Part shown: positions 1-8,679 of the stretch, in pieces | Layout of the letters: the number at the start of each line of letters is the position of its first letter | How positions within the stretch are numbered: position 1 is the stretch's first letter | DNA from: Ruminococcus sp. AF46-10NS | GTDB taxonomy: Bacteria; Bacillota; Clostridia; Lachnospirales; Lachnospiraceae | Assembly: GCF_003474435.1 (NCBI RefSeq) | Contig: NZ_QRNF01000009.1 | Coordinates: forward strand, 1 to 64,000 | Direction: 5' to 3' | DNA length: 64,000 nt | Made by a program: the position numbers and the translations under genes | Notes under the pieces: model-generated | Told to the model about the DNA's origin: nothing | Databases searched by the model: none | The model's input: only the letters and a program-made list of their open reading frames with translations

Positions 1-237
1 TTATTTGTTTTATGTTTTTATATTTTATTATTTGTTTGTATTTTTGATTATTTTCTGTTAATTTATTTGTTTTATCCGTTAAGATGATAGCTTCACAGAG
101 GATATCCTATACGTCAACTGAATTCAGCCTGTTCTTTTCGCCAAAAAATCCCCGACCGGAAGATTTTGTCTGATTGACCTTTCTTCTGACCGGGGATTTG
201 AGTATAGATGTCTGAAAAAGCTGAAACTCCGTTTCTG
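1..237. other. AT-rich intergenic stretch
   Basis: No gene is supported here. The first 100 bases are very AT-rich low-complexity DNA in which a 13-base string (TTATTTGTTTTAT) occurs at 1-13 and again at about 63-75. A minus-strand open frame of 60 codons spans 114-296 but runs straight through a terminator hairpin and has no ribosome site, so it was not called. Confidence 0.6.
143..199 (-). terminator. intrinsic terminator behind a gene remnant
   Basis: On the minus strand a 9-bp outer stem (AAATCCCCG with CGGGGATTT) plus an inner GAAG/CTTC stem is followed by a T-run. It lies about 40 bases after the stop codon of the gene remnant at 238-390. Confidence 0.75.
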
Positions 238-390
238 TTAGTTACCTTTTGAGTCAAAGTCTCTTGTGGAAATAATGCCGTTATAAAACTTCGCATTTGT
301 GTAGATCAGATAATCCGACACATCTTCTACAAGTGCTGTTCCAGCATTATTTGCAAGGTGCGCTTTAGTATATAGAATGAAGGTTGTAAA
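238..390 (-). pseudogene. 3' remnant of an unidentified gene
   Basis: A minus-strand frame without a credible start codon or ribosome site encodes about 50 residues, including ANNAGTALVEDVSDYLIY, and ends at a TAA just before a good terminator (143-199). The frame meets a TAG immediately upstream of about 391, next to the 17-bp repeat at 397-413. This is what the tail of a gene looks like after its 5' part has been lost. The parent family was not recognised. It could also be chance coding in AT-rich DNA, but the terminator placement argues for a former gene. Confidence 0.4.
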
Positions 391-396
391 TTTCAA

Positions 397-413
397 CTAT
401 TTTGCACATTGAT
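397..413. repeat. left copy of 17-bp direct repeat
   Basis: CTATTTTGCACATTGAT occurs here and, in the same orientation, at 8268-8284. The two copies bracket one whole transcription unit: promoter, riboswitch, kinase, binding protein, kinase and terminator. See the right copy and the findings for interpretation. Confidence 0.8.
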
Positions 414-430
414 TTTTTCAACTTTCCGGA

Positions 431-482
431 CAAAAAATAAAACCTGCCTGGGAATCATCTTTTCAGATAAAACCCAGCAGGC
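431..482 (-). terminator. terminator of the kinase / binding-protein operon
   Basis: On the minus strand CCTGCTGGG pairs with CCCAGGCAGG (one bulged base) and a TTTTATTTTTTG tract follows. It sits about 45 bases after the stop codon of the membrane hybrid kinase and closes the operon. Confidence 0.85.
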
Positions 483-524
483 TGCTTATGTTAAATATGT
501 TTTCCTGCTTTTTATATCCATTTG

Positions 525-2819
525 TCACTGTTCAATGGCCTGCGTTTCGGTGCCCCTCCCGCCGATTTTTATTCTTCTTATCGTCTTTTCCAACGTCTTC
601 ATATCAACCGGCTTTGAAATATGGGCATTCATACCGGCGGCCAAAGAATACTGAATGTCCTCAGAAAATGCATTGGCGGTCATAGCAATGATCGGAATCG
701 TCTTTGCCAGTTCATGAGTACTCCTGCGGATTGCTCTCGTTGCATCGTAGCCATTCATAACAGGCATCTGCACATCCATCAGGATCATGTCATAATACCC
801 TGGGGCAGACTGCTCAAATGCCTCCAGAACTCTTTCACCATTTTCACAGATGATACACTCTGCGCCCTCAATCTTTAACAGTTCCATCAGGATTTCTGCA
901 TTTAGCTCATTATCCTCTGCACACAGGAACCTCATTCCTTTCAGGGTATTACTATCCGGTTCATCTATTTCTTCCTGTGCTGTCAAAACAACCTTTCTGT
1001 CCTCTGCGATTCTCAGATCTATGAGAACCTCAAAACAGCTTCCCTGTCCCAGTTCACTCTCCACATCAATGGTGCCTCCCATTGCTTCAACCAGATTTTT
1101 GGTAATAGCCATTCCAAGACCGGTTCCCTGTATCTTATTAGTCACAGAACTTTCAGCCCGGGTAAAAGCATCAAAGATCGTCTCTTTGAAATCTGCCGAC
1201 ATTCCTATTCCATTATCGCTGACTAAGAAATGGTACTTTGCGTAGACAGATGACTTTGTCTCACATTCTTCTACCAGAAACTGAATTTTTCCACCTTTCT
1301 GCGTGTATTTCACTGCATTAGAAAACAAGTTGCTGAAAATCTGCATTAAATGAACCTTGTCACCATTCACCCACTCGTGCCGGATGTTTTCTTTTATGAT
1401 CGTAAGAGTCTGGTTTTTTTCGTCTATCTGTGAATGGAATATGGTATTGAGTTCTGTAATAAAATCCAAGATGGAAAAATCGGTATACTTAAAAACTGTT
1501 TTTCCTGCCTCAATTTTGCTCATATCCAGAACATCATTGATGATTCCTAACAGATGCTGTGATGAAATGTCTATTTTATCTGCATACTCTATTACTTTCG
1601 CTTTATTGCCTGCATCATGTCTGATCAATGACGTCATACCGATAATTGCATTCATTGGTGTACGAATATCATGTGACATATTGGACAAGAAATCTGTTTT
1701 CGCCTTATTTGCATTTTCAGCCGTCTGCAAGGCTTCCGTTGCAATGTCCTTTGCCTTTTTCAGTTTTTTATTGGCGACTTGCATTTCCCTCAATGCCTGT
1801 ATCTGAATCTCATTATTTCTTTTTTCATATTCAGCTTTTTGATCAGCAAGACGGCGTCTGGAAATACTGTAGAATAATCCGGCAAAAAGCAAAAGTATAA
1901 AACCTGCCATGAGCAATGTTGTAAATCCTATTGTTTTCTGATAATCTTTCAGTACATTATCTACAACACTCTTTTCTACAATACAGATCAGCATGGTGTT
2001 ATTATTTTCTATCGGACAGTATCCCAGATAGTAAGGTTTGTCACTTCCCAGAAGTTCTACCCCCTGTTCTCTGCCATCCAGCTTTTTTTGAAGAGAATCA
2101 GCCTCTTCCTCAGTGATAGCCTGATCTCCTTTTAAATGCTTTAACAAAAAATAGTTCCTAAAAAATTTATCTTCTTTCTGATTTGTATAAGTAATATTTC
2201 CGTCGTTATCCAGCATAAACAGATACGCATTCCCGTTATAGCTTTTCACACTTAACATGGAATCTAATTTTGAATGATCATACAAGGTTCCAATTGCCGT
2301 ATAAGTTTCCCCATTAATCGTATATTCCTGACATGGAATTGCAACCAGATAACCATCTTTTTTCTTCTGGTTGTAATCAAGAGAAACCAATTTTCCAATA
2401 TTATATCCGTTCCTCAAATCCAACAAAAGTTTACTTGGCATGTCAACCCGAAGTTTTATTCCATCAGTGGTTATTGCCTTTCCATTTTCCTGGAGAAATA
2501 TAAGTGTACTTTCAGATTCTTTCTGCCATGCCTCAAAGAACTTCTTGTTTCTATCCAGTTCAATAGATCTCACTTCCTCTTGAATAAGAGAATCCTCAAG
2601 CAAATGCAGCTGGCTGTAGTATCCATTCACCTGCAGATCATAGGTCTGCTGTATCTGTTCAACAACAGCTCCCATACTGCTTTTCCCGTTTTCCGCGATA
2701 TAGCTGTTCATCCTGTTCAAAAGGAGCTTTACAAAAATTAAACTTAAAAGTATAAGAATTAAAAAAAACAATGGTACTATGATCTTTTTTCTTTTTGTTA
2801 TCGCTTGTTCTTTTCCCAC
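525..2819 (-). CDS. membrane hybrid histidine kinase / response regulator
   Basis: A two-component hybrid kinase that should sense a signal outside the membrane and pass phosphate from His to its own receiver domain. Visible order: transmembrane helix at residues 13-34, an extracytoplasmic sensor of about 260 residues (probably Cache/PAS-like), second helix near 297-319, coiled linker, HisKA with NMSHDIRTPMNAIIG (His near 387), HATPase with DNGIGM and GTGLGMAI, then a C-terminal receiver with LMDVQMPVMNG (Asp near 681). There is no DNA-binding output, so it must act through another protein or a phosphorelay. The start is GTG, two bases after the stop of the binding-protein gene, which implies translational coupling. 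It is the third and last gene of the riboswitch-controlled unit. The family assignment is secure; the ligand is unknown. Confidence 0.93.
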   Translation of the reverse strand: MGKEQAITKRKKIIVPLFFLILILLSLIFVKLLLNRMNSYIAENGKSSMGAVVEQIQQTYDLQVNGYYSQLHLLEDSLIQEEVRSIELDRNKKFFEAWQKESESTLIFLQENGKAITTDGIKLRVDMPSKLLLDLRNGYNIGKLVSLDYNQKKKDGYLVAIPCQEYTINGETYTAIGTLYDHSKLDSMLSVKSYNGNAYLFMLDNDGNITYTNQKEDKFFRNYFLLKHLKGDQAITEEEADSLQKKLDGREQGVELLGSDKPYYLGYCPIENNNTMLICIVEKSVVDNVLKDYQKTIGFTTLLMAGFILLLFAGLFYSISRRRLADQKAEYEKRNNEIQIQALREMQVANKKLKKAKDIATEALQTAENANKAKTDFLSNMSHDIRTPMNAIIGMTSLIRHDAGNKAKVIEYADKIDISSQHLLGIINDVLDMSKIEAGKTVFKYTDFSILDFITELNTIFHSQIDEKNQTLTIIKENIRHEWVNGDKVHLMQIFSNLFSNAVKYTQKGGKIQFLVEECETKSSVYAKYHFLVSDNGIGMSADFKETIFDAFTRAESSVTNKIQGTGLGMAITKNLVEAMGGTIDVESELGQGSCFEVLIDLRIAEDRKVVLTAQEEIDEPDSNTLKGMRFLCAEDNELNAEILMELLKIEGAECIICENGERVLEAFEQSAPGYYDMILMDVQMPVMNGYDATRAIRRSTHELAKTIPIIAMTANAFSEDIQYSLAAGMNAHISKPVDMKTLEKTIRRIKIGGRGTETQAIEQ

Positions 2820-2821
2820 TT

Positions 2822-4666
2822 TTATTTTTCAACCTCTATATAATCTTCCGGTGCTGACGGTTGCTGTCCGTTTGCCATTGCTGCAGTCCATGCACTTGAT
2901 AATGTTGTGTCCTTAAGCTGCCTGATCTCACATTCCGGATTTATTTTTTTCAAAACAGACATTGTGGTGTCTGTAAGAAGAATAGAGTACTCCTTGTCTT
3001 TGTCTGTTTTTTTCTTATTTACTTCTATGTCCTGTAATGAGAATCCGTTTTCCTCCTGACTGACGATTATTTTCATACCGGATGCAATTGGTAATTCATA
3101 TTTATTGGTTACATGAAATTTCTCATCAGAATCAGCAAGATATTTCTCCGCAAGTTCATAAACCTCTTTGCCATTGATTTTTGCCAGATATAATGGTGTA
3201 TCTGAACTCTTTGCTGTCATCAAAGCAACCCGGCTGCCGGTGCACTCCCCTTTGTAAATGGAAGAAGTAAAATAATAATATGGTACCAAAGCCAGCTGAG
3301 CATCATTTTCTTCTCTGATCGTAGTTAAAATAGAAGATGCCGCATCACGACCGTTTTTATCATTTAGTGAAATAGAATATTCATTTTCAAAATTTACTGT
3401 GTTTTTTTCTTTTGAATCCTTACTGTTCATTGTGCTGCGAAAAGCATCATACGCCTGTGTTTCATCCATTTCCCCTGACAATAATCCGTGAACAGCCTTA
3501 AGGCTGGCATCAAATGATTTTTGAGCAGAATATCGGATATAAACAGAATTATTATTAATTTCATCTTCAAGGCCAGGTACATCTTCCATCATGTTTGGAA
3601 CATCTACATTTAATGAAATTACACCCTTTCCTTCTGCAATCAGCGTTTGTCCTTCTTTTGAAATCATACGATCCAGGACATCGAATGCCAGGTCCAGTTT
3701 TTCCTGATCTTTTTCCAGGTCTTTGTTGAATGCAATATTCAGAGAAGGGGTCATATTTATAAAAGATTCATCCGAAATCTGTGAAAAAAACGGTATACGG
3801 GTTAATTCTGCACCCATCTGTTCCTGATATTCCTGCATAAGTGCCGGATATCCATGAAACATTGCTGCTTTTCCCTCGAGAAATCTCTGAGTTGCTGTAT
3901 TAATATCAACACTGATATCATCTTTCGTAAAATGTGAGTCCTTCAGAAATGTATTGGTTTCTGAAAAAATACGTTCCCATAATGTGTCATCAAACGCGAT
4001 ATCCCCTGATGAACTTTCAGCTGAACTTCTCCATTTGATTCCATCCAGACTCATGAATTCACCAATTGCACCGGTCTGGATCACCTCATGAGCAGACCAG
4101 TCTTCTGCAAGATCCAGAGAATAAGGTTTTATACCATTATCATAAAACTGCTGGCATGCCTGTGCATATTCCTTATAATTTTCCGGTATCTTGATCCCGA
4201 GTTGCTCAAACAATGTCTTGTTGGCAATGATCGTCTGCGGCATACCGCAGATAGGAAGCCACTGAATCTCGTCTTTTGAGTTTTTATAATATTGCAATGC
4301 ATAAGAGTAATATCTGGAAACCACATCATAAGAAGCAAAATCCATAAGATACGGCTCCAGATCCTGTGCATCTGTTCCTGAGAATCGACGTACAGTTATG
4401 ATATCCGGCAGTTCACCATGTTCTTCAAAATAGCTGTATAAATCGGTATCATTGTTGCCGGTAATAAACTCAATATCCTGATCCGGAAACTGCTCATAGA
4501 TATAGGGTACAATATTTTTCATTAAACGATTTTCCCACAGATACACAGTAAGGTGATCATCATTTTCAGATACTGCTTTTTCAGATTGTCCACAGCCAGA
4601 CAAAACAGTAGTTGCTACAAGCACCCCTGACAATAAAGCTATCAGATAATGTTTTGCCTTTTTCAT
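2822..4666 (-). CDS. solute-binding lipoprotein with 5'-nucleotidase-C-like tail
   Basis: A 614-aa surface lipoprotein. The start at 4666 rather than 4702 gives a clean signal peptide (MKKAKHYLIALL...) with lipobox VLSGC (Cys25) and a GAGG ribosome site. Residues about 40-420 resemble a family-1 extracellular solute-binding protein of sugar ABC importers. Residues about 430-575 resemble the C-terminal, substrate-recognition domain of 5'-nucleotidases (GECTGSRVALMTA, LAKINGKEVYELAEKYL), but the metallophosphatase half with its metal ligands is absent. No ABC permease or ATPase gene is nearby; instead two hybrid kinases flank it. I infer a co-receptor that presents a ligand, perhaps a nucleotide or sugar, to the membrane kinase, rather than a transport component. 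The fold of the tail is judged by eye and would need a profile search. Confidence 0.8.
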   Translation of the reverse strand: MKKAKHYLIALLSGVLVATTVLSGCGQSEKAVSENDDHLTVYLWENRLMKNIVPYIYEQFPDQDIEFITGNNDTDLYSYFEEHGELPDIITVRRFSGTDAQDLEPYLMDFASYDVVSRYYSYALQYYKNSKDEIQWLPICGMPQTIIANKTLFEQLGIKIPENYKEYAQACQQFYDNGIKPYSLDLAEDWSAHEVIQTGAIGEFMSLDGIKWRSSAESSSGDIAFDDTLWERIFSETNTFLKDSHFTKDDISVDINTATQRFLEGKAAMFHGYPALMQEYQEQMGAELTRIPFFSQISDESFINMTPSLNIAFNKDLEKDQEKLDLAFDVLDRMISKEGQTLIAEGKGVISLNVDVPNMMEDVPGLEDEINNNSVYIRYSAQKSFDASLKAVHGLLSGEMDETQAYDAFRSTMNSKDSKEKNTVNFENEYSISLNDKNGRDAASSILTTIREENDAQLALVPYYYFTSSIYKGECTGSRVALMTAKSSDTPLYLAKINGKEVYELAEKYLADSDEKFHVTNKYELPIASGMKIIVSQEENGFSLQDIEVNKKKTDKDKEYSILLTDTTMSVLKKINPECEIRQLKDTTLSSAWTAAMANGQQPSAPEDYIEVEK

Positions 4667-4724
4667 ACTCGTATTTTCCTCATTCTTTCCTGCTAAAATC
4701 ATTAATTCAATAATCGGGAATCAA

Positions 4725-7700
4725 TTACAGCCAGCTTTCCAGAACATCATTCAGCTTATTCATATCCAGCGGTTTTGCGATATGTCCATTCATGCCTGTG
4801 TTTTTTGCCAGCTGTACATCTTCTGCAAAAGCATTGGCAGTCATGGCAACGATCGGCAGTTTTCCCTGTTCACCCGGAAGGCTCCTGATCGCTGCGGTTG
4901 CCTCATAACCATTCATGACAGGCATTTGGATATCCATAAAACAAGATCATACAAGCCTTTCGGAGAAACTTCCACTTTTTCAACTGCAGCTTTTCCATTT
5001 TCTGCTGTTTCCACTTCTGCCCCTGTCATCTGTAAAATTTCAACAGCAATTTCTCTGTTTAACTCATTATCATCAACCACCAGAATTCTTTTTCCTGTAT
5101 AATCTGCTTCTGACAGCTTCTGCAGATAATTTCTTGCTGCTTTTTCTTTTCTGTCCGAAGTAAACTGCCGCAATGTTGCCGTCAGCCTGGAACGGAACAG
5201 CGGTTTTGCAATAAAAGCATCTACACCTGCAGCCTTTGCTTCGTCTTCAATCTCGCTGAATTCATAAGATGTCAGTACAATAATGGTAATCTCTTTACCT
5301 ATACGCTTCCGGATCTGTCTGGCAGTTTCTATTCCATCCATATCCGGCATCTTCCAGTCCAGGATAACAGCAAAATAATCGCACTTCAACTCGTGGCGTG
5401 CATAACAACGCTCAACGGCTTCTCTGCCGGAGAGAACCCATTCACCTGTAATACCGATTTCTTTCAGTGTGGCAACTGTACTTTCACAGCACGTCTTATC
5501 ATCATCCACAACCAGAACAGGAAGATTCATCAGATTTTTGTCCTGTTCTTTTTCTTTTTCCTGAAGCTCCAGGTAAATCGTTACCGTAATTCTGGTTCCC
5601 TTATGTAAGGTGCTTTCCACTTTAATATTACCATTCATCAGATTAACAATATTTCTGCTGATCGCCATTCCCAGACCAGTTCCCTGAACTCTGGTTGTCC
5701 GGTGATCATCTGCGCGACTGAAAGGATCAAACATGATTTTCTGGAATTCCGGTGACATACCGATTCCATTATCCTCAATCGTAAATTCATAGCATCCAAG
5801 CTCTGAAAATCCATTTGGCTTTTCCTCTATGGAAAAAATAATATTCCCACCATCCGGTGTATACTTGATCGCATTACTCATCAGATTCACAAACACCTGC
5901 TGAATCCTCAGACTGTCACCGCAGACATCCTCATGTTCAATGTGATTAATATGTATATCAAAATTATGTTTATGTTCATCAAGCACCGGTTTCGTAAGCG
6001 TAATAAGATTATCCACCAGTTCTGACAGATTGAAATCTTCCTGTGCCAGCGTCATTTTTCCGCTTTCGATACGTGCCATATCCAGCACTTCATTGATCAG
6101 CCCCAGCAGATGGCGGCTTGATTCTGTAATCTTGCTGAGACATTCAATAACTCTGTCCTGACTCTCAATATTTGCTCCTGCGATCGCTGTCAGACCGACA
6201 ATAGCGTTCATCGGTGTCCTGATATCATGGGACATATTGGAAAGGAATTCTGTTTTCGCACGATTAGCATTTTCTGCAGAACAGTAAGCCTCTTTCAGTG
6301 CCTGACGGGATTCAATCTCTGCTTTTTTCTCCTGCGTCACATCCATGGATGCCAGCAATACTTTTACCAGTTTTCCATCCTCCCATTCCAGGGGTATGTA
6401 AGAAGCGATCTTATAAGTCTTTTCATCCTGGCTGCAATACTCAAACTTATAAATATCATTTTCACTTTTCAGTTTTTTCCGAATATTATCCGGGGCTATC
6501 AGGATATCTATAGCTTCCAATGGTTCCAGTGTCTTATATTTTTCAAGAACCTGCATCTGAAAATCATGATAAAATCCCAGAGGTTTATATATCATCTGTC
6601 CATTCAGATTGTAGAATTCATACCTGTCATTTTCCAGATCACAGACAACAAAACGGTCAACCAGACGCACAATACTCTGGATCAGCTGCTCCATGGAAGC
6701 ATTATCCGCTGCCATCTGCAGATGCCGTGCACTCTCCACCTTTGTCTCTGTGATATCCCGCAGAAAGATCATGGCATATTCTGAATCCTCTATCTCGCCG
6801 CGTATGATCACATTACGGACCCAGCGTTCTTCTCCATTCAGAGTGATACGGCACTCCAAAGCCAATTCGGTTTCCAGACCCTTCAGCCTTTCTGCAATAT
6901 AACCACGGTCGTAAAAAGAGGATACCGCCTTCTTATCTGTCTCCACAACATAGGAATCCACCAAATGCCGGATCAGTTCATCCCATGTATGACTCTGTTC
7001 AAAGACTGTCATCAGGGATGTTTCAACCTTAAAGGTATCAAAAGTATTCTCTTCCAGATTCACATAATACTCGCACAGATCTGCTTTCGTAAAAGCCCGG
7101 TGGAAAGCAGCAGATTTTTGTGCCTGCATGATTTCTTTTTTCTCCCCATCAATGTTAATAAAAATCCCGGCAATCCTGCTGGCAGAACCATCCAGACGGC
7201 GTATTACTTCTGCCGATGCCCGAAACCACTGGTATTGATTATCCTTCATTCTCATACGATACTCTACCTGGTATTTTATCTGGTTCGTCTTATCCTTAAT
7301 TGCCGCCTGAAGCTGCACCATTACTCTTTCTTTATCCTGTGGATGCAGAAGATCTGACCAGGATTCCAGTTTATTCGGAAAGTCCAGAGTGTCATGATAG
7401 CCAAGCATTTTTCGGAATTCATGACTCCAGTTTGCATTCACAATCTCACTGTTTTCGTCACAGTCAAAATACCAGAAGCCGGAACAGATAGCCTCATTGA
7501 GCAGTGCCAGATTTACATGATCCCAGTTGACCTGTACGGACATAACCCAGATCTGTCTGCCCGCCTCATCTGTCGCATCTTCTTTATAAAGCCGTACATT
7601 ATTCACTGTACCGTCTGCTGTAAGGATCTGTGATTCCCCTGCTCCGTGAAGCTGCAAAAAACGATCTCGATCCAGTATATCTTCCTCGCCATAAAAGAAA

Positions 7701-7957
7701 TTTTTCAATGAGCCGTTTGTCTGCTTCATAAAAGAGTCGAATGTATATCCTGTACTATGTAACAGCAGATTGCTCACAGATAAAACAGACAGGTTTTGGT
7801 CATAATATCCTGTCATTATGCCTACCCCGCCATTATTTTCCAGTGTTTTCTGTACTGCCTGTGACATGGCCTGTGTCTGTCCCGGTACAGTCTCACTTAA
7901 AGAATATATTTTGTCTTCATAATTTCCCATTTTATAAAAATCCTCACTCTGTTTCAT
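4725..7957 (-). CDS. cytosolic multi-PAS hybrid kinase with two receivers (frame broken)
   Basis: About 1077 aa once joined. No membrane segment is visible. Several PAS-type sensor domains fill residues 1-540, followed by HisKA with NMSHDIRTPMNAIVG (His near 576), HATPase (DNGIGMS, GTGLGMAI), receiver 1 (LDWKMPDMDG, Asp near 868) and receiver 2 (MDIQMPVMNG). The frame breaks inside receiver 2 at about 4937: the first part ends in LYDLVL followed by nonsense, and the other frame resumes exactly at MDIQMPVMNG. Restoring one A (CATTAAAAC on the plus strand) gives an intact protein, so the break is probably a sequence error. The ATG start has AGGA nine bases upstream. First gene of the unit, 58 bases before the binding protein, downstream of a c-di-GMP riboswitch. 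No output domain, so a partner protein is expected. Confidence 0.9.
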
Positions 7958-8029
7958 GCTTCGTTATCCTGCTTTTATCTATATACAGAGAACCCGTCCC
8001 TGCCAGTTTTCTTACCCATTTTGGCATAC

Positions 8030-8063
8030 AAAAAAGGACACCTTCCAAAACCTGCCAGCGTCC
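8030..8063 (-). terminator. riboswitch expression-platform terminator
   Basis: On the minus strand GGACGC pairs with GTGTCC (one G-U), with a 16-base loop, followed by six T. The 5' arm GGACGC is part of the c-di-GMP aptamer and the loop contains its P1 3' strand, so aptamer folding and this hairpin exclude each other. That geometry predicts that ligand binding favours read-through. The stem is short, so the sign of control is inference. Confidence 0.6.
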
Positions 8064-8144
8064 CTACTATATTTCTTTAACATCACACTGATTTTAGCCC
8101 CTTCTGGCTTTGCGTCCCCGCCTTTCATCAGGTTTGCCTTGAAA
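8043..8144 (-). ncRNA. c-di-GMP-I (GEMM-I) riboswitch
   Basis: The minus strand carries the GEMM-I signature in order: GGCAAACC, a GAAA-capped stem ending GGCGGGGACGCAAAGCC, the tetraloop receptor GGGGCUAA, a variable arm, and a 3' part GGGACGCUGGCAGG. A P1 helix forms between UUUCAA (8139-8144) and UUGGAA (8043-8048). It lies between a good promoter and the first hybrid kinase gene, with a terminator overlapping its 3' end. By family knowledge it binds cyclic di-GMP, so transcription of the whole kinase / binding-protein unit should respond to this second messenger. Confidence 0.92.
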
Positions 8145-8166
8145 TAATTTCCATTTTATCAAAAAT

Positions 8167-8195
8167 AAAATACCATGAAGTTTTTCATACGTCAA
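8167..8195 (-). promoter_or_regulatory. promoter of the riboswitch-kinase unit
   Basis: On the minus strand TTGACG (8190-8195) and TATTTT (8167-8172) are separated by 17 bp. Transcription would start near 8160, just ahead of the riboswitch aptamer. Confidence 0.75.
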
Positions 8196-8267
8196 TAATG
8201 TTGGATAGAAAATCTGTGTATTTTGCGTATGCCAGGTTGCATTGTCAGGGATTAGGATGAATTTTGG

Positions 8268-8284
8268 CTATTTTGCACATTGAT
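8268..8284. repeat. right copy of 17-bp direct repeat
   Basis: Identical to 397-413 and in the same orientation. The bases next to it are only loosely similar (AATTTCAA versus AATTTTGG). It overlaps the -35 region of the plus-strand small-RNA promoter, whereas no matching -10 follows the left copy. Either a duplication left by insertion of the cassette or a shared protein-binding site could explain it; a 17-mer repeat in AT-rich DNA could also arise by chance. Confidence 0.8.
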
Positions 8285-8302
8285 ATTATTATCTGTTATA
8301 CA
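8273..8302 (+). promoter_or_regulatory. promoter for a candidate small RNA
   Basis: TTGCAC (8273-8278) precedes an extended -10 (TG at 8294-8295, then TATACA at 8297-8302) with 18 bp spacing. No open reading frame follows before a terminator at 8399-8428, which suggests a non-coding transcript. Confidence 0.6.
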
Positions 8303-8308
8303 TATAGT

Positions 8309-8430
8309 AATATTAACAGGACTCCCCGCACCTCTCAACGATGTGCCCCAGGGGAGACATTTTTTATACGGAGATATTATTGAAGAAATAATATAAAGTG
8401 GAGTTCTGGTTTAGGGAATTCCATTTTTAT
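8309..8430 (+). ncRNA. candidate structured small RNA
   Basis: About 120 bases with three hairpins in a row. The first is CTCCCC / GGGGAG enclosing GCAC / GTGC (8322-8356). The second is ATATTATT-GAAGA-AATAATAT (8374-8394), a perfect 8-bp stem. The third is a terminator (8399-8428). It has its own promoter and no ribosome site or reading frame. It runs divergently from the riboswitch-kinase unit. The family was not recognised. The first hairpin, itself followed by six T, could be an early terminator giving a shorter product. Confidence 0.45.
8399..8428 (+). terminator. terminator of the candidate small RNA
   Basis: TGGAGTTC pairs with GAATTCCA (one mismatch) across a nine-base loop, followed by five T. 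Confidence 0.7.
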
Positions 8431-8629
8431 TGCTTGTATTTGCTTTGTTATTAGCGTACTTTGCTCCCATATGATATCCTGCTTTTTTCACATATTGCAT
8501 TTCTCCCTTCTGAAGTTCTCTTTTCAGTTACATGACTATACCAGAAGTCGGGGAAATAGCAATTCAGCAGATGTACCGAAAATGCGTGGAGGAGATTGGG
8601 GATAGTAGATAATAGGGAAAATTAGGATA
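8431..8629. other. intergenic stretch, nothing recognised
   Basis: Together with the riboswitch and small-RNA region this completes a gene-free interval of about 720 bases. No open frame with a ribosome site and no clear hairpin was found in this last part. Confidence 0.5.
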
Positions 8630-8657
8630 AAAGAAAAGCCATGGTTCGTGCCATGAC
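8630..8657 (-). terminator. terminator of the SipW-like secreted protein gene
   Basis: On the minus strand GTCATGG pairs with CCATGGC around a six-base loop and CTTTTCTTTT follows, about 20 bases after the stop codon. Confidence 0.8.
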
Positions 8658-8679
8658 CTTTCAATTTATATTTGCTGTC

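Noticed and set aside
114..296. 60-codon minus-strand frame near the window start
   Set aside because: It crosses a terminator hairpin, has no ribosome site, and a better remnant frame covers part of the same bases.
4913..4943. Programmed frameshift in the second receiver domain
   Set aside because: There is no slippery heptamer or downstream pseudoknot, and eight similar one-base losses occur in unrelated genes, including rpoC. Sequence error explains all.
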